Assembly (NCBI RefSeq): GCF_026003995.1
Contig: NZ_BPIG01000004.1
Coordinates: 124,001-188,000 of the forward strand
Origin: Tepidiforma sp.
Lineage (GTDB): Bacteria > Chloroflexota > Dehalococcoidia > Tepidiformales > Tepidiformaceae
Length of the DNA: 64,000 bases
Direction: 5' to 3'
Part shown: positions 43,575 through 52,851 of the stretch, piece after piece
Layout: every line of letters starts with the position of its first letter
How positions within the stretch are numbered: the stretch's first letter is position 1
The notes under the pieces: model-generated
Databases searched by the model: none
What the model was told of the DNA's origin: nothing
Seen by the model: the letters and a program-made list of their open reading frames with translations, nothing else
Program-made: the position numbers and the translations under genes

Positions 43575-45479
43575 ATGGCATTCGAACGCAGCGAACGGAG
43601 CAGCGGGCGCGAGCCGGGCGTCATCGTCCCGGCCTACTACTGGGCGGGCAACGGCAGCATGGTCATCCACCGGCTGAAGGGCTTCGGGCGGCCGGTGGAC
43701 GGCGAGGCCTACCTGCGGGCGTACGAGCCGGAGCGGCTGCGCTGGCTGCGTGACCGGGCGGGCGTGACGTGCGTGTTCCTCAGCTACAACTGGGGGCTGC
43801 CGCCCGAGCTCGAGGCGGAGGACTGGCGAGCGTTCGAGCGGGCGGCGCGCACCTGCCACGACCTCGGGATGCAGGCGGCGGCGTACATCCAGCCGTCGAA
43901 TGCGGCGGCTTCGGGGTCGTTCGCGCCGAAGGCGTGGTATGCCGTGACGCCGAAAGGGAAGCGCATCCCGTACTACAACGGGCGGTTCTTCACCTGCCTG
44001 AACGACCCCGAGTGGCGGGAATGGGTGTTCGAGCGGTGCATGGACGCCTGCCGGCGGGGCGCTGACGTGCTGTTCTTCGACAACTGCGCGTTCGGGGGGA
44101 TGCCGATTCCGCTCTCGCGCGACTACACGGCGTTCGCCGGGTGCGCGTGCGGGCGGTGCCGGGAGCGGTTCGCGGCGTGGCAGGAGCGGCAGGGGCTGGC
44201 GCCGCTGGAGCTGCCGCGGCTGTTCCGGCCAGCGCGGGACGAGGCGGCGCGGCGGTTCGCGCGGTGGCGGGCGGAAACGCTGACGCGGTTCCTCCGGGGC
44301 ATCGTAGAGGAGGTGCGGCTGGCCTACCCCGGCACGAAGTTCGTGACGAACACGGTGGGCGGGGTAAACGTGAACACGTTCAACGTGTTCGGCGCGGACC
44401 TGCCGGCGATCGCGTCGTTCATGGACTGGCTGTTCGTCGAGAACCTGCAATCGCCGCGGTGCGACGGCTCCCGGCTGGTGCAGAACGCGGGGACCTACGG
44501 GCTGCTGCGTGCGCTGCGGCCCGGCGCGCCGGCCCTGAGCATCGCCTACGAGCGCGGCATCGGGGTGGACGGGCCGCCGGCGGCGGCGGTGTTCGCGCGG
44601 GTCGCGGCGGAGGGCTTCGCGGCCGGGGGAACGCCGGTGCTGCGGGCGGCGGAGTACATCCGCGACGGGAAGTGGTCGCTGCTGCAGCCCGGCACCGACG
44701 ACCGGCGGCTGGAGGCGTTCGGCCGGGTCGTTGCGGCGTACGCGGCGCTGCTGCGCGGCGGCGAACGGCGGGAGGCGGCGCGGGTGGGGGTCTACGTGCC
44801 GGACGCCGTCGGCTGGGGCGGCGACCTCTACCCGGGGAGCGGCGACGATTACCTCGCAGTCATCCAGGCGCTCGTCGGGGCGGGCATCCCGTTCCGGGTG
44901 ATCGGGGAGCGGAACGAGCCGTGCGACCTCGGCTGCCTGCTGGTGCCGGCGAGCGCGGACCCGCCGGCGTGGTTCGGCGGCCGGGTGATGCGGTTCGGCG
45001 AACTGGGGCTGCGGATGCCGCGGGCGCGGCCGTTCCGCTGGTTCGGCGGGCCGCTGGAGCCGGTGGTCCGGGTGCTCGGGCCGCGCGTGGTCGATGGGTA
45101 CTACAGCCGGGTGCACGTGCGGCGCTTCGTGGACCGGCTGGACCTGCTGTTCCGGCTGGTGTTCGGCGGGCGTTTCGAGCGGGTGCCGATGCGGGAAGAC
45201 GCGGCCCGGCTGCTCGCAGCGATGAACCCGGTGCAGGTGGAGCTTTCCGGGCCGGGCTACGTCCACCTGTGGGAGAGCGAACGCGGGCTGGAGGTGCACC
45301 TCGTGAACTACGGGGACGCCCCGCTGCGGGCGGAGGTGCGGGGCGGGCGAGGGAGCCGGCTGCGGGTGGAGGGCGACGGCCGCGAAGCGCCTGGCGGACG
45401 GGTGGAGGTGGGGGTCTTCGCGGTGGCGGTGCTCGAGCGCGCGGCGGAGCGGGAGCGGCTGGCGGCGGCGGCGCGGTGA
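43575..45479 (+). CDS. Glycoside-hydrolase-like TIM-barrel protein
   Basis: A 634-residue cytoplasmic-looking protein without signal peptide. The N-terminal 350 residues read as a beta/alpha barrel of hypothetical glycosidase type. Acidic and aromatic strands include VTCVFLSYNWG, ADVLFFDNCAFGG (candidate catalytic acid), and a C-x-C-x2-C-x3-F motif in GCACGRCRERF, resembling putative glycosyl-hydrolase-like families such as GHL6. A Rossmann-like middle (EAARVGVYVPDAVGWGG) and a C-terminal beta domain follow, as in multi-domain glycosidases. It is divergent from the sugar importer, so it may act on the imported sugar. The family and substrate are unconfirmed. Confidence 0.6.
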   Translation: MAFERSERSSGREPGVIVPAYYWAGNGSMVIHRLKGFGRPVDGEAYLRAYEPERLRWLRDRAGVTCVFLSYNWGLPPELEAEDWRAFERAARTCHDLGMQAAAYIQPSNAAASGSFAPKAWYAVTPKGKRIPYYNGRFFTCLNDPEWREWVFERCMDACRRGADVLFFDNCAFGGMPIPLSRDYTAFAGCACGRCRERFAAWQERQGLAPLELPRLFRPARDEAARRFARWRAETLTRFLRGIVEEVRLAYPGTKFVTNTVGGVNVNTFNVFGADLPAIASFMDWLFVENLQSPRCDGSRLVQNAGTYGLLRALRPGAPALSIAYERGIGVDGPPAAAVFARVAAEGFAAGGTPVLRAAEYIRDGKWSLLQPGTDDRRLEAFGRVVAAYAALLRGGERREAARVGVYVPDAVGWGGDLYPGSGDDYLAVIQALVGAGIPFRVIGERNEPCDLGCLLVPASADPPAWFGGRVMRFGELGLRMPRARPFRWFGGPLEPVVRVLGPRVVDGYYSRVHVRRFVDRLDLLFRLVFGGRFERVPMREDAARLLAAMNPVQVELSGPGYVHLWESERGLEVHLVNYGDAPLRAEVRGGRGSRLRVEGDGREAPGGRVEVGVFAVAVLERAAERERLAAAAR

Positions 45480-46417
45480 CGCTGCGGACGGCGGCGCTGC
45501 TGCTGCGGGCTGCGGCGGTCGGGGCGCTGGGATTCGCGGCCGTCGTGGCGGCGCGGGAGATCGCGCAGAGCCACCGGGGCTGGGCGCTGGATGCGCTCGG
45601 GTGGGCGGCGCTGCTGATGGTGGCGCAGGTGGCGCTGCTTGCGGCAGGGTGGCGGGCGATCGGGCGCGGCCACTGGCCGGCGGGCGAGCGGTGGACGTGG
45701 CTGCGGTCGTTCGCGCACGGCTGGGCGGCGCGGTACGTGCCGGGGCCGCCGACGGGACCGGCGGGCAAATACCTCGCGCTGCGGGACGCGGGGATGGCAG
45801 TACCTGCCGCGGCCGCGCTCCTGTGGGTCGACCAGGTGCTCTCGCTGGCGGCCGGCATCGCGGTGCCGGCGGCGCTGGCAGTACCGGCCTACGGCGCGGA
45901 GTGGCTGTGGGCGGCGGCGCCGGCAGCCGGCTGCGCGCTGGCGCTCGCCGCGGCGGGAGCGCGGCCCGGCCTGGTGAGGCGGGTGAGCGGGCGGTTCGGG
46001 CCGCGGGGCGAGCGGGAAGGGGCGGCGGTCGCGCCGCGCCATGTCGCCGCGGGGTTCGCCGCGTATACGGCTGCGGCGTTCCTCGCCGGGCTGGCGTTCC
46101 ACGTCACCGCCGTCGTGGTGAGCCCGTGGCCGCTGGGGCGGTGGGAGGAAGGCGTGCTCGTCTTTTCGCTGGCGAGCCTGGCGGGCTACGTGACGCCGTT
46201 CGCGCCTTCGGGAGCGGGCGTCCGGGAGAGCCTCATCGTGGCGCTGCTCGGCGGGACGCTCGGTGCGCCGGCCGCGCTGACGGTCGCCGTGGTCGCGCGG
46301 GCAACGGCGGTGCTGGTCGATGCCGTCCTGCTGGCGGGCGCCTACGGGGCGGGCTGGCTGGCGCGGGGAGCTTCGCGGCGCCACTCGGCCGCGACGGCAT
46401 CGAACAGGCGGGCGTAA
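45476..46417 (+). CDS. Flippase-like membrane protein (UPF0104 / LPG-synthase TM type)
   Basis: A 313-residue polytopic membrane protein starting at GTG 45476, overlapping the preceding stop (GTGA). It has the UPF0104/lysylphosphatidylglycerol-synthase membrane-domain layout: repeated Ala/Leu/Val helices, a central AARYVPGPPTGPAGKYLALRD motif and a late YVTPFAPSGAGVRESLIVALL motif, highly characteristic of the family. Relatives export or flip lipid-linked sugars. It lies between a glycosidase-like gene and glycosyltransferases, consistent with surface glycan work. Its 3' end overlaps the convergent glycosyltransferase gene by 76 nt. Confidence 0.8.
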   Translation: MTLRTAALLLRAAAVGALGFAAVVAAREIAQSHRGWALDALGWAALLMVAQVALLAAGWRAIGRGHWPAGERWTWLRSFAHGWAARYVPGPPTGPAGKYLALRDAGMAVPAAAALLWVDQVLSLAAGIAVPAALAVPAYGAEWLWAAAPAAGCALALAAAGARPGLVRRVSGRFGPRGEREGAAVAPRHVAAGFAAYTAAAFLAGLAFHVTAVVVSPWPLGRWEEGVLVFSLASLAGYVTPFAPSGAGVRESLIVALLGGTLGAPAALTVAVVARATAVLVDAVLLAGAYGAGWLARGASRRHSAATASNRRA

Positions 46418-47404
46418 TCGGCGGCGACGTCGGCCCACGAGCGGACGCGGGGCCGGGGCCGGGGCGGCGCAGCGAGCTCTTCGGCGACGGCGCGCGCCCA
46501 GGCTGCTGGGTCGGCGGGCGGCACCAGCCGCGCACCGCAGAGGCGGGCCATATCGACGAGCCCTTCGAGGGCGGCGACGAGGACCGGCAGGCCGGCGGCC
46601 GCGGCCTCCGCGGGGGCGATGCCGAACCCTTCCGGACGGCCGGGGACGGGGATGTTCGGCGCGACGAAGAGGTCGGCGCAGGCGTAGAGCGCATCGAGGC
46701 GGCCGGGCGGGAGCGGGCCGAGGAGGCGGAGCCTGGGCTCGCGGCTGGCGATGGCCCGGAGGCGCGGCGCTTCGGGGCCTTCGCCGACGACGGCGAAGGT
46801 GACGACGGGCGGCAGGAGGGGCAGCACCTCTGCCGCGAACCAGGCGGCGCCCTTCCGTTCGACGAGCCGGCCGGTGGTGACGAGCAGCGGCCCGGCTGGC
46901 GGGAGGCCGAGGGCGGCGCGCGCCGCGGCCGGGTCGGGGGGCGCGGCGGATGCGGGCGAAGCGGCCCGCATCGACACCGTTCAGGATGACGCGGGGGCGG
47001 AACCCGCAGCGGGCTTCCACTTCGTCGGCGGTGTACCTGCTGACGGCGACGACGCGGCGGGGGCCGAGCCAGCGGAGCGCCGAGCGGACGAGCGCGCCGT
47101 AGCCGGGAAAGGGACGGGTGACATCCTGGCCGTGGACCGTGACGACGGCGGGTGCGGCGGCGAGCACCTCGAAGAGCGGCGCGGCGAGCGCGAGCAGGCC
47201 GTCGCCGAGGTGAATGGCATCGGCGCGGCCGCGGAGGCTGAAGGCGCGCCACGCGGCGGCGGCGGTGAAGAGCGGGAGCCAGCGCTGCCCGCGGCGGAGC
47301 GCGCACACCTCGGCCGGGCGGGGGAAGTGGCCCGTGAGCTGGCGGGAAAACTCCTCCATGCCGCCGATGGCGGGCGGGTACTTGCGGGTGATGAACAGGA
47401 TCAC
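46342..47404 (-). pseudogene. Glycosyltransferase family 4 protein, one frameshift in a G6/C6 run
   Basis: Two frames join into about 354 residues. The N-terminal part starts at GTG 47404 (VILFITRKYPPAIGGMEEFSR), a classical GT4 acceptor-domain start, and reaches HGQDVTRPFPGYG and VILNGVDAGRF. The C-terminal GT-B half (VTTGRLVERKGAAWFAAEVL, then PEGFGIAPAEAAAAGLPVL with the E-x7-E motif) is in another frame. Removing one C from the six-C run (46936-46941 on the plus strand is G6) restores RRAPDPAAARAALG. This is a likely homopolymer error or a phase-variable tract. It is convergent with the flippase-like gene and divergent from UDP-glucose dehydrogenase. Confidence 0.8.
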
Positions 47405-47535
47405 GGCGCGAGTGAAGCGGGCGAACGTGAACGGATGGATCCGGGGCGTCGATTCCTTAACGGTCCGTTCGCGGGGCGTGAATGGCGCGACAACCGGCGC
47501 GAGGTACTCCTGAAGGAACCGAAACAGGAGCACCC

Positions 47536-48846
47536 ATGGTGACTGGCGAACGGGTCCTGGTGATTGGGGTGGGGCGGATCGGGGCGGTGACAGCGATCGG
47601 ACTGGCGCATCTGCTGCACGACGTCACGGGCGTCGATACGAACGCGGAGCGGGTGGAGGAGCTGCGGGCGGGCCGGCTGCGCGAGGCGGAGCCGGGGCTG
47701 CGGGCGGCGCTGAAGAGCGCCTTGCGGCTGCGGCGGCTGCGGTTCGAGCGGGCGGTGGCGCCGGGCGACTACGACGTTACGTTCCTCTGCGTCGATACGC
47801 CGCCCCTGCCGGGCGGCGAGCCGGACCTGCGCCAGCTGTTCGCGGCCGCCGAGTTCGCGGCGCGGGTGACGGCGCGGGGCGGGGTGGTGGTGACGCGGTC
47901 GACGGTGCCACCGGGGACGGGCGACCGGCTGGAGGCGGCGCTGCGGGCGGCAGGGCGGCGGGACCTCGCGGTGGTGCACGTGCCCGAGTTCCTGCGCGAG
48001 GGCCGGGCGTGGGAGGACTTCCGCGAGCCGGACCGGGTGGCGATCGGCGCGAACGACGCAGCGGCCGGCGAGCGGGTGGCGCGCCTGTTCGCGGACATAT
48101 CGGCGCCGGTGTACCGGATGGACCGGGTGACGGCAGAGCTGGCGAAGTACGCGGCGAACGCGTACCTCGCGACGGCAGTGAGCTTCGCCAACGAGATGGC
48201 GGACCTCGCGGCCTGCTTCGGGGCCGATACCGACCGGCTGTTCGAGGTGCTGAAGGCAGACCGGCGCATCGGGCGGGACGCGTACCTCGGGCCGGGGCTC
48301 GGGTTCGGCGGCCACTGCCTGCCGAAGGACACGGCGGCGCTGGAGTACGTCGCGGCGTCGCGGGGCATCGAGCTGCACCAGCTGCGGGCGACCATCCGGG
48401 TGAACGCGCAGCGGGTGGAGCGCGCGGCGGACTGGCTCGCGCAGGCGCTCGGCGGGCTCGAAGGACGCAGGGTCGCGCTGCTCGGGCTGGCGTTCAAGCC
48501 GGGGACGGACGACCTGCGCGCTTCGCCTTCGCTGGAGCTGGCGCGGGCGCTCCGGGCGCGGGACGCGGAGGTGCGGGGGTTCGACCAGCTGGTGCGGACG
48601 GCGGAAGGGCTGGAGTGCCCCGGGACGCTGCCGGCCGCGCTGGACGGGGCGGACGCCGTCGTGGCGGCGCACCGGGCCGACTGGGTCCGGGCGATCGACC
48701 CGGCGGCAGCCGCGGAGCTGATGCGGCGGCTGGTCGCGTTCGATGCGCCGGGGGCGCTCGACCACGCGGCGTGGTCGGCGGCCGGCTTCGCGACGAACCG
48801 CTGCCCGCGGGTGGCGGCGCGGGCGGGCGAAGGGGCCGAGCGGTGA
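47536..48846 (+). CDS. UDP-glucose/GDP-mannose 6-dehydrogenase
   Basis: A 436-residue NAD-dependent dehydrogenase that oxidises a nucleotide sugar to its uronic acid. The N-terminal Rossmann motif is VLVIGVGRIGAVTAIGLA, the middle helix region contains ELAKYAANAYLATAVSFANE, and the catalytic Cys lies in GLGFGGHCLPKDTAAL. The C-terminal GLAFKPGTDDLRASPSLEL closes the UDP-binding domain. ATG 47536 is preferred over the upstream track start because of AGGAG spacing. It is coupled to the following glycosyltransferase by GTGA. Confidence 0.92.
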   Translation: MVTGERVLVIGVGRIGAVTAIGLAHLLHDVTGVDTNAERVEELRAGRLREAEPGLRAALKSALRLRRLRFERAVAPGDYDVTFLCVDTPPLPGGEPDLRQLFAAAEFAARVTARGGVVVTRSTVPPGTGDRLEAALRAAGRRDLAVVHVPEFLREGRAWEDFREPDRVAIGANDAAAGERVARLFADISAPVYRMDRVTAELAKYAANAYLATAVSFANEMADLAACFGADTDRLFEVLKADRRIGRDAYLGPGLGFGGHCLPKDTAALEYVAASRGIELHQLRATIRVNAQRVERAADWLAQALGGLEGRRVALLGLAFKPGTDDLRASPSLELARALRARDAEVRGFDQLVRTAEGLECPGTLPAALDGADAVVAAHRADWVRAIDPAAAAELMRRLVAFDAPGALDHAAWSAAGFATNRCPRVAARAGEGAER

Positions 48847-49982
48847 GGGTGCTCCTCGCGACGGATTCGTTCCCGCCGAAAATCGACGGGGTTTCGGACA
48901 CGGCAGCGACGATCGCGCGGGTGCTCGGCCAGCTCGGGCACACGGCGCGGGTGGTGGCGCCGGCGCCGGGGCCGGCATGCGCCGAGGGCGCGCGGACCGC
49001 GCGCGTCCGGTCGCTGCCGGCGCCGCTCTACCCCGAGCTGCGGCTCGGGTGGGAGTTCGACCGGGTGGTTCGCATCGCACGGGCGCGCTGGGACGGGGCG
49101 ATCGTGCTGACGCCGGGACCGATCGGGGCGACCGCAGCGCTGGCGCTGCGCCGGGGCACGCCCCTCCTGAACATCTACACGACAGACATCCCGCGGTACC
49201 TGCGGACGTACGGCTTGCACCGGTTCGTCGGGCCGGCGACGTGGCTGCTGCGGCGGATGGCGGAACGGTCGGTGCGGACGCTCTGTCCGACGCGGTTCGT
49301 GCAGGCCGAGCTGGCGGCGCTCGGGTTCCCGCGGCTCGAAGTGTGGGGGCGCGGCGTGGACACGGCGCTGTTCCACCCGGGACGGCGGAGCGCAGCGGTG
49401 CGGGAGCGGCTGACCGGCGGGGAACCCGGGAAGCCGCTGGTGCTGTACGTGGGCCGGCTGGCGAAGGAGAAGCGGATCGAGCAGCTGGCGGAGGTGCTCG
49501 ACGGGAACCCCGGCGCGCGCCTGGCGCTCGTCGGCGACGGGCCGGAGCGGGGGCGGCTCGAAGCGCTGTTCGCGGGCCGGCCGGCCGTCTTCACGGGCTA
49601 CTTGCGGGGCGTCGAGCTGGCGGAAGCGTTCGCCTCGGCGGACGTGTTCGTCTTCCCGAGCGCGACAGATACGTTCGGGCAGGTCGTGCTGCAGGCGATG
49701 GCGAGCGGGGTGCCGCCAGTGGTCGTGACGGGTTCGGCGACGGCGGAGCTGGTGCCGGCCGGGGTGTGCGGACTGCACGTCGCGCCAGGGCGCCCGGGAG
49801 CGCTGGCCGCGGCCGTGCGGCGGCTCATCGAGGACGAGCCGATGCGGCGTTCGATGGGGCTGGCGGCCTCGGAATATGCGCGGCGGTTTTCGTGGGAGGC
49901 GCTGGTGCTGCGGCTGGTCGAACTGCTCGCGCCGGGGAACGCACCGGGGCCGGTCGACGTGCCCCGTTCGTTCGCGAAGTGA
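48843..49982 (+). CDS. Glycosyltransferase family 4 (mannosyltransferase/GtfA-like)
   Basis: A 379-residue GT-B enzyme. The N-terminal acceptor domain shows ATDSFPPKIDGVSDTAATIAR, as in phosphatidylinositol- and diacylglycerol-type mannosyl/glucosyltransferases. The C-terminal donor domain shows YVGRLAKEKRIEQLAEVL, ALVGDGPERGRLEALF and the ATDTFGQVVLQAMASGVPPV motif with the retaining E-like region. The start is GTG 48843, overlapping the dehydrogenase stop. It probably uses UDP-glucuronate or GDP-mannose on a lipid acceptor. It forms a two-gene surface-glycan operon with the dehydrogenase. Confidence 0.88.
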   Translation: MRVLLATDSFPPKIDGVSDTAATIARVLGQLGHTARVVAPAPGPACAEGARTARVRSLPAPLYPELRLGWEFDRVVRIARARWDGAIVLTPGPIGATAALALRRGTPLLNIYTTDIPRYLRTYGLHRFVGPATWLLRRMAERSVRTLCPTRFVQAELAALGFPRLEVWGRGVDTALFHPGRRSAAVRERLTGGEPGKPLVLYVGRLAKEKRIEQLAEVLDGNPGARLALVGDGPERGRLEALFAGRPAVFTGYLRGVELAEAFASADVFVFPSATDTFGQVVLQAMASGVPPVVVTGSATAELVPAGVCGLHVAPGRPGALAAAVRRLIEDEPMRRSMGLAASEYARRFSWEALVLRLVELLAPGNAPGPVDVPRSFAK

Positions 49983-49988
49983 GGGGCG

Positions 49989-50090
49989 TCAGTCGGGCGA
50001 GGCGGGCGCGAGGAGCTCGGAGGCGTCGCTGAGGAGCGCGACGAGCCAGGCGAACCCGGAGGCCACGAGCAGCGCGGCGATGACCTTCAT
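49989..50090 (-). CDS. 33-residue hydrophobic peptide
   Basis: ATG 50090 to TGA 49989. The peptide starts MKVIAALLVASGFAWLVALL, one membrane segment, then an acidic tail (SDASELLAPASPD). It has no recognised family and no convincing Shine-Dalgarno. It sits just downstream of the pyruvate-kinase-like gene on the same strand. It could be a true small membrane protein or chance. Confidence 0.35.
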   Translation of the reverse strand: MKVIAALLVASGFAWLVALLSDASELLAPASPD

Positions 50091-50101
50091 GCCCGGATCA
50101 T

Positions 50102-50123
50102 CGGGTGTCGAAATTAACACCCG
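50102..50123 (-). terminator. Hairpin overlapping the pyruvate-kinase-like stop codon
   Basis: CGGGTGT and ACACCCG pair across an AT-rich 8-nt loop that contains the TAA stop. It could end or attenuate transcription before the 33-residue ORF. Confidence 0.3.
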
Positions 50124-51607
50124 TGGAAGACGGGCGGGGGTGCCGGTTCGGCGGCGCCGTCGTCTTCGAGCGCGATGAAGTCGCGGAAGAGTTCGCGCTT
50201 CTTCTCGCGGTTCCGGTGCTCGGCCGTGAGGAGGCGGTCGAGGAAGCTGACGGCGGCGGCGACATGGGGACCTTTGTTGAGCATGACGCAATCGGCGCGG
50301 GTCGCTGCCGCGGCGTCGGTGATCTCAGGGCGGGCCGGCATGCCGTGGCGGGCGAGCGTTTCGAGCACCTGGGTGGCCCAGATGACGGGCAGGTGGGCGG
50401 CTTCGGCGAGGCAGAGGATGGCGTCCTGGTAGAGCGCGAGGTCGTCCCAGCCGACTTCGATGGCGAGGTCGCCGCGGGCGATCATGACGCCGAAGGCGGG
50501 ATGGCGGAGCCCCTCGAGGAGGATCGGCGTGAGGCGGTGGGCAGCGGCGCGGGTCTCGATCTTGGCGACGATGCCGCGGCCGTGGAGGCCGCGGGCGTCG
50601 AGTTCGGCGGCGAGGCGGGCAACATCGGCCGGGCCGTGGACGAACGACAGGCCGAACATGTCGGCGAATGGCGCGGCGACATCGAGGCTGGCGACGTCGG
50701 CGGGGGTGAGCGCCGGGAGCGGGAGCGCGAGGCCGGGGAAGTTGAGGCCCTTCTCCGGGCGGAGGCGGCGCGGCCGGCCGGCGGGCGCTTCGAGGAGGAT
50801 CTCGACGGCATCGGACCCGACGGCGACGACCCGGCCGGCGAACTTGCCGTCGTCGATGGCGACGGGCTGGCCGGGCGCGACCGCTTCGAGGGCGGCGGGG
50901 TGGCTGCAGGGTACGGCGGGGACGCCGGCGGCGAACCCGCCGGGGGCCGGCGTTTCAGAGCGCAGGAGCCGAAGCCGGTCGCCTGCGCCGAGGCGGAGCT
51001 CGCCTTCGAACGGGGCGATGCGGAGCCGCGGCCCGGAGAGGTCGAAAAGGATGTGGCAGCGGCGCGGCGGGGGCGTGCCCTGCCGCTCGAGTTCGAGTTC
51101 GGCGTGGCGGACGGATTCGGCGAGGGCGTGCCAGTCGGCCGCGCGGCCGTGGGCGGCGTTGATGCGGGCGACGTCCATGCCGGCGCGGAGGAGGTGCATC
51201 GCCTCGAGGACGGGGTCGGCGACGGTGTGGTCGAGCGTGACCATGATGCGGGTCGCGCGGCCCGGGCGGGGGCGGCCGAAGAGGCGCGCCGCGCGCTGCT
51301 CCTGGAGGCGAAGGGCCTGTTCGCGGGAGGGCGCGACGCAGCGGGGTTCGGTGCCGCTCAGCCACGCCCGGACGTGCTCGAGGGAATCGAGGACGTTCGG
51401 TTCGAGGCGGCCGAGCGAGCTGAGGCCGATATCGGCAAGCGCGACCTGCACGGCGGCGATGTCGCGTGTGCGGAGGGCGCGGTAGGCGAGCAGGTTCGAC
51501 GCGCTGAGGGCGGCGTCGCCGGAGAGCGCCGGCGGAACGCGGGATGCCGCGCGGGCGGCTTCGTCCTGCAGCTCGCGGATGCGCCGGAGGAGTTCGTCGC
51601 GCTCCAT
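50114..51607 (-). CDS. Atypical pyruvate kinase
   Basis: A 497-residue protein whose central and C-terminal parts match pyruvate kinase: LLRAGMDVARINAAHG (N-domain Arg), ILFDLSGPRLRI, GLNFPGLALPLPALTPAD, catalytic VAKIETRAA, GVMIARGDLAIEVG (metal-binding Asp), WATQVLETLARHGMP and ADCVMLNKGPH in place of the usual VMLSGETA. It carries an extra N-terminal helical region of about 115 residues and lacks the C-terminal allosteric domain. Such forms are known as pyruvate-kinase-like proteins. ATP formation from PEP is plausible but unproved. It is a single gene between glycan genes and the YhdH-like gene. Confidence 0.8.
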   Translation of the reverse strand: MERDELLRRIRELQDEAARAASRVPPALSGDAALSASNLLAYRALRTRDIAAVQVALADIGLSSLGRLEPNVLDSLEHVRAWLSGTEPRCVAPSREQALRLQEQRAARLFGRPRPGRATRIMVTLDHTVADPVLEAMHLLRAGMDVARINAAHGRAADWHALAESVRHAELELERQGTPPPRRCHILFDLSGPRLRIAPFEGELRLGAGDRLRLLRSETPAPGGFAAGVPAVPCSHPAALEAVAPGQPVAIDDGKFAGRVVAVGSDAVEILLEAPAGRPRRLRPEKGLNFPGLALPLPALTPADVASLDVAAPFADMFGLSFVHGPADVARLAAELDARGLHGRGIVAKIETRAAAHRLTPILLEGLRHPAFGVMIARGDLAIEVGWDDLALYQDAILCLAEAAHLPVIWATQVLETLARHGMPARPEITDAAAATRADCVMLNKGPHVAAAVSFLDRLLTAEHRNREKKRELFRDFIALEDDGAAEPAPPPVFHGC

Positions 51608-51660
51608 CCGGTCGATCGTGCCGCAGGCGCGGCAAACGCCCCGTTAACGCGGGATGTAAT

Positions 51661-52651
51661 TCAGGCGAGGCGGACGAGGGTCCGGCCGCGGACCTTGCCC
51701 TGGAGGATGTCGGCGCAGACGGCGGGCACGCCCTCGAGGTCGGTTTCGACGGCGATGGAGTCGAGCAGGCCGCGGGGCTTGAGGTCGGTCGCGAGCCGCT
51801 GCCAGGTGCGCTGCCGCTTCTCCATCGGCGTGAACACCGAGTCGATGCCGAGGAGGTTCACGTTGCGGAGGATGAAGGGGTAGACGGTCGTCGCGATGGC
51901 GTTGCCGCCGGTGAGGCCGGAGAGGGCGATGCTCGGCGCCGTACTTCATCGTGCGGATGAGGTAGGCGGTGGTTGCGCCGCCGACGGGGTCGACGGCGCC
52001 GGCCCAGCGCTCGGATTCGAGCGGGCGGGTGCTTTCGGCGCTGACCTCTTCGCGGGAGAGGATTTCGGAAGCGCCGAGTTCGCGGAGGTAGGCGTGTTCG
52101 GAGGCCTTGCCGGTGCTGGCGGCGACGGTGTAGCCGGCCTGGGCGAGCATCGCCACGGCAGTCGAGCCGACGCCGCCGGTCGCGCCGGTGACGATGACGG
52201 TGCCGTTCGCGGGGCGGAGGCCGTTGTGCTCGAGCGCCTCGAGGGAGAGCGCGGCGGTGAAGCCGGCGGTGCCGATGGCCATCGCCTCTTTCAGGGTGAG
52301 GCCGGCGGGCAGCGGCATGACCCAGTCGCCGGGGACGCGGGCGAGTTCGGCGAAGCCGCCGGGGTGGCTGACGCCGACGTCGTAGCCGGTGACGACGACC
52401 TCCTGCCCCGGCGCGAAGCGGATGTCCTTCGATTCGAGGACGACGCCGGCGAGGTCGACGCCGGGAACCATGGGGTAGGAGCGGATGACGCGGCCGCCGG
52501 GCGAGAGGGCGAGGCCGTCCTTGTAGTTGATGGAGCTCCAGTGGACGCGGATGGTGACGTCGCCGGGCGGGAGGTCGGCCTCGGAGAGGTCGCGGACGGC
52601 GACAGAGAAGGCGTCGCCCTGCTTATCGACGACGAGGGCGCGGTAGGCCAT
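51661..52651 (-). pseudogene. YhdH/AcuI-type quinone oxidoreductase (acrylyl-CoA reductase-like), one frameshift
   Basis: Joined frames give about 330 residues. ATG 52651 begins MAYRALVVDKQGDAFSVAVR, followed by VHWSSINYKDGLALS and the NADP fold VTGATGGVGSTAVAMLAQAG. At about 51935-51940 one extra base breaks the frame (KYGAEHRP instead of KYGASIALSGL). The last part is in the frame starting VNLLGIDSVFTPMEKRQRTW and ending RGRTLVRLA. YhdH/AcuI enzymes reduce acrylyl-CoA or quinones with NADPH. Both halves remain conserved, favouring a sequencing error or a very recent mutation. The start lies beside a G-rich tract. Confidence 0.8.
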
Positions 52652-52664
52652 GGGGCTGCTCCTC

Positions 52665-52800
52665 GGGCGGGGGTGTGAGGGGAAGGGTGGGGCGGGGCGA
52701 GGGGCAAGGGAGGCGGGGAGGGAGGAGGGATGGGAGCCGGGAGACGGGCCGGGAGGCGGGAGGAGGGACCGGGACCGGGAGCCGGGCGAGCCCCACCTCC
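52665..52800 (+). other. G-rich purine tract between divergent genes
   Basis: The 200-nt region between the YhdH-like and hydrolase starts is almost pure purine on the plus strand, with more than ten runs of three or four G (e.g. GGGTGGGGCGGGGCGAGGGG). It could form G-quadruplex or triplex DNA. No gene is seen here. The hydrolase ribosome-binding region follows at 52830-52850. Confidence 0.5.
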
Positions 52801-52851
52801 CCTCGCCCCGGTAGACTGCGCGGGAGCTGCGGTGACGGGGGTGACCTGTCC

